Below, piece by piece: positions 62,815 to 64,000 of a DNA stretch of 64,000 bases. Origin of the DNA: Agrobacterium vitis (GTDB taxonomy: Bacteria; Pseudomonadota; Alphaproteobacteria; Rhizobiales; Rhizobiaceae). The DNA is taken from NCBI RefSeq assembly GCF_037039395.1, contig NZ_CP146241.1, positions 62,001 through 126,000 of the forward strand. Reading direction: 5' to 3'. The position numbers and the translations under genes were made by a program. The first letter of the stretch is position 1. Each line of letters begins with the position of its first letter. A model generated the notes under the pieces. The model was not told the DNA's origin. It saw nothing but the letters and a program-made list of their open reading frames with translations, and made no database searches.

Positions 62815-64000
62815 ATGTACAGGCAGAAATTTGGGATATCGCTGACCATTGCCACTGCGGCTCTGGGAATGGCCACCGTCATGGCAGGCGGTGCGTTCGC
62901 ACAATCGGCAGCCCCCGTCACCTTGAAATGGGCGTTGTGGGACTGGGACAAGGTGGCCTATTACAAGCCGCTGATCGAAGCCTATCAGGCAAAACATCCG
63001 AATGTGAAATTCGAGCCGGTGGATCTTGGTTCGCAGGACTACACGCAGATGATTGCCACCCAGCTGACCGGTGGCGCCAAGGATATCGATGTCGTCACCA
63101 TCAAGGACGTGCCGGGTTACGCGACCCTGGTGCGGGCCAACTCTATCGGCGATCTCTCGGGCTTCATGACCGAGCAGAAGATCGACAAAGCTGGATATGG
63201 CGGGCTTATCGAGGAACTGAGCATCGACGGCAAGGTCTATGCCCTGCCCTTCCGCTCCGACTTCTGGGTGGTCTATTACAACAAGGATATCTTCGACAAG
63301 GCAGGCGTTTCCTACCCGACCAATGACATGACCTGGGCGCAGTTCGATGAGATCGCCGGAAAATTGAAGGGTGGCATGGGGGTCAACAAGACCTATGGCG
63401 CATTGCTGCACACATGGCGTTCGGCCGTTCAGCTTCCAGGCATCATGGATGGTCAGCACACGCTGGTCGGCGGTGATTACGCCTTTCTGAAGCCCTGGTA
63501 CGCGCGGGCGCTGAAGCTTCAAAAGGAAGGAGCGATCCCGTCCTATGCATCGCTGAAAACCTCCAATACCCACTATTCGGCACTGTTCTTCAACGGGACG
63601 GTCGGCATGCTACCGATGGGCACCTGGTTTATCGGCACCCAGATCGCCAAGGTAAAGTCCGGCGAATCCAAGAGCAAGAACTGGGGTATCGTCAAGTTCC
63701 CGCACCCGGACGGCGTTGCAGCCGGCACCACGGCGGCGCAGATTGCGGCCCTTTCGGTCAATAACAACTCAGCCCACAAAGACGTGGCGCTCGACTTCAT
63801 CAAGTTCGTGACTGGACCTGAGGGCGCGGCAATCATTGCCGATACGGGAACTCTGCCCGCAGTGCGCACAGACGATGTCAGCACCAAGATCACCTCGCTG
63901 CCCGGCTTCCCACAGGACGAAAACAGCAAGGCGGCGCTTAAAGCCGGCAAGTCCTATCTGGAAATGGCGGTCAGTCCCAATGCGGCAAAAATCGAGGTCG
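62815..64000 (+). CDS. ABC sugar-binding protein (truncated by window end)
   Basis: 395 residues are visible; the gene continues past base 64000. Signal peptide residues 1-30 (LTIATAALGMATVMAGGAFAQ). The SBP_bac_1 fold shows in LKWALWDWDKVAYYKPLIEA, DVVTIKDVPGYATLV, YALPFRSDFWVVYYNKDIFD and MLPMGTWFIGTQIAK. It delivers oligosaccharides to the permeases upstream. Start after GGGAGGAGAACAGA. Confidence 0.9.
   Translation, partial: MYRQKFGISLTIATAALGMATVMAGGAFAQSAAPVTLKWALWDWDKVAYYKPLIEAYQAKHPNVKFEPVDLGSQDYTQMIATQLTGGAKDIDVVTIKDVPGYATLVRANSIGDLSGFMTEQKIDKAGYGGLIEELSIDGKVYALPFRSDFWVVYYNKDIFDKAGVSYPTNDMTWAQFDEIAGKLKGGMGVNKTYGALLHTWRSAVQLPGIMDGQHTLVGGDYAFLKPWYARALKLQKEGAIPSYASLKTSNTHYSALFFNGTVGMLPMGTWFIGTQIAKVKSGESKSKNWGIVKFPHPDGVAAGTTAAQIAALSVNNNSAHKDVALDFIKFVTGPEGAAIIADTGTLPAVRTDDVSTKITSLPGFPQDENSKAALKAGKSYLEMAVSPNAAKIEV

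Overview
The window reads as accessory or chromid DNA from an alphaproteobacterium of the order Rhizobiales, most likely Rhizobiaceae. The reasons are the GC-rich coding style, many sugar ABC-uptake operons with RpiR, GntR and IclR regulators, an OprB-type porin, rhizobial-type IS elements (IS481, IS6, IS66, IS3, IS5), and a twofold palindromic intergenic repeat of a kind I associate with rhizobial genomes. The genus cannot be fixed from the sequence alone, and no rRNA or tRNA gene was seen.

Layout. 1-8.2 kb: a minus-strand set of metabolic genes: a catalytically altered phosphoribosylanthranilate isomerase (PRAI) homologue, a uracil phosphoribosyltransferase (UPRT) homologue, an EamA exporter, a thioesterase remnant, a tautomerase, an 86-residue unknown and an Old Yellow Enzyme that runs off the window. 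It is split by an opposite-strand island (IS481, radical SAM gene, UdgX gene, IS6 remnant). 8.5-17.7 kb: an IS66 remnant and palindromic repeats, then a three-gene flavin/iron-sulfur oxidoreductase operon divergent from a MarR regulator, followed by an MFS transporter and a porin. Two near-identical inverted-repeat operators suggest that one MarR protein controls both sides. 17.7-20.4 kb: stacked, broken IS6, IS3 and IS5 elements. 20.4-29.8 kb: a complete homoprotocatechuate (4-hydroxyphenylacetate) meta-cleavage cluster, hpaBC and hpaFEDGHI, with regulators hpaA and hpaR; hpaB carries a single-base frameshift as sequenced.

29.8-32.4 kb: a LysR regulator divergent from a metallo-beta-lactamase-fold protein that has lost its metal-binding histidine motif, plus a small NAD(P)-binding protein. 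32.5-39.9 kb: a divergent IclR-controlled unit (Tm-1-like ATP-binding protein, HAD hydrolase, class III aminotransferase on one side; APC permease and aldehyde dehydrogenase on the other), consistent with uptake and oxidation of an amine or beta-amino acid. 39.9-46.6 kb: a ribose-type sugar ABC operon with RpiR regulator, PfkB kinase and TIM-barrel isomerase. 46.6-53.1 kb: a second sugar ABC operon (Tat-exported binding protein) with an RbsD/FucU mutarotase and a frameshifted ribokinase. 53.4-64 kb: a second mutarotase, a lone WGR-domain protein, a FadR-type regulator, and a divergent set for acidic oligosaccharides: heparinase II/III-like lyase, permeases, GH88-type unsaturated uronyl hydrolase, ABC ATPase, DUF624 membrane protein and a binding protein cut by the window end.

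Several otherwise intact genes carry single-base frameshifts, so either the assembly has indel errors or this region is decaying. The regulatory palindromes reported here were read directly from the sequence; binding by the neighbouring regulators is inference.
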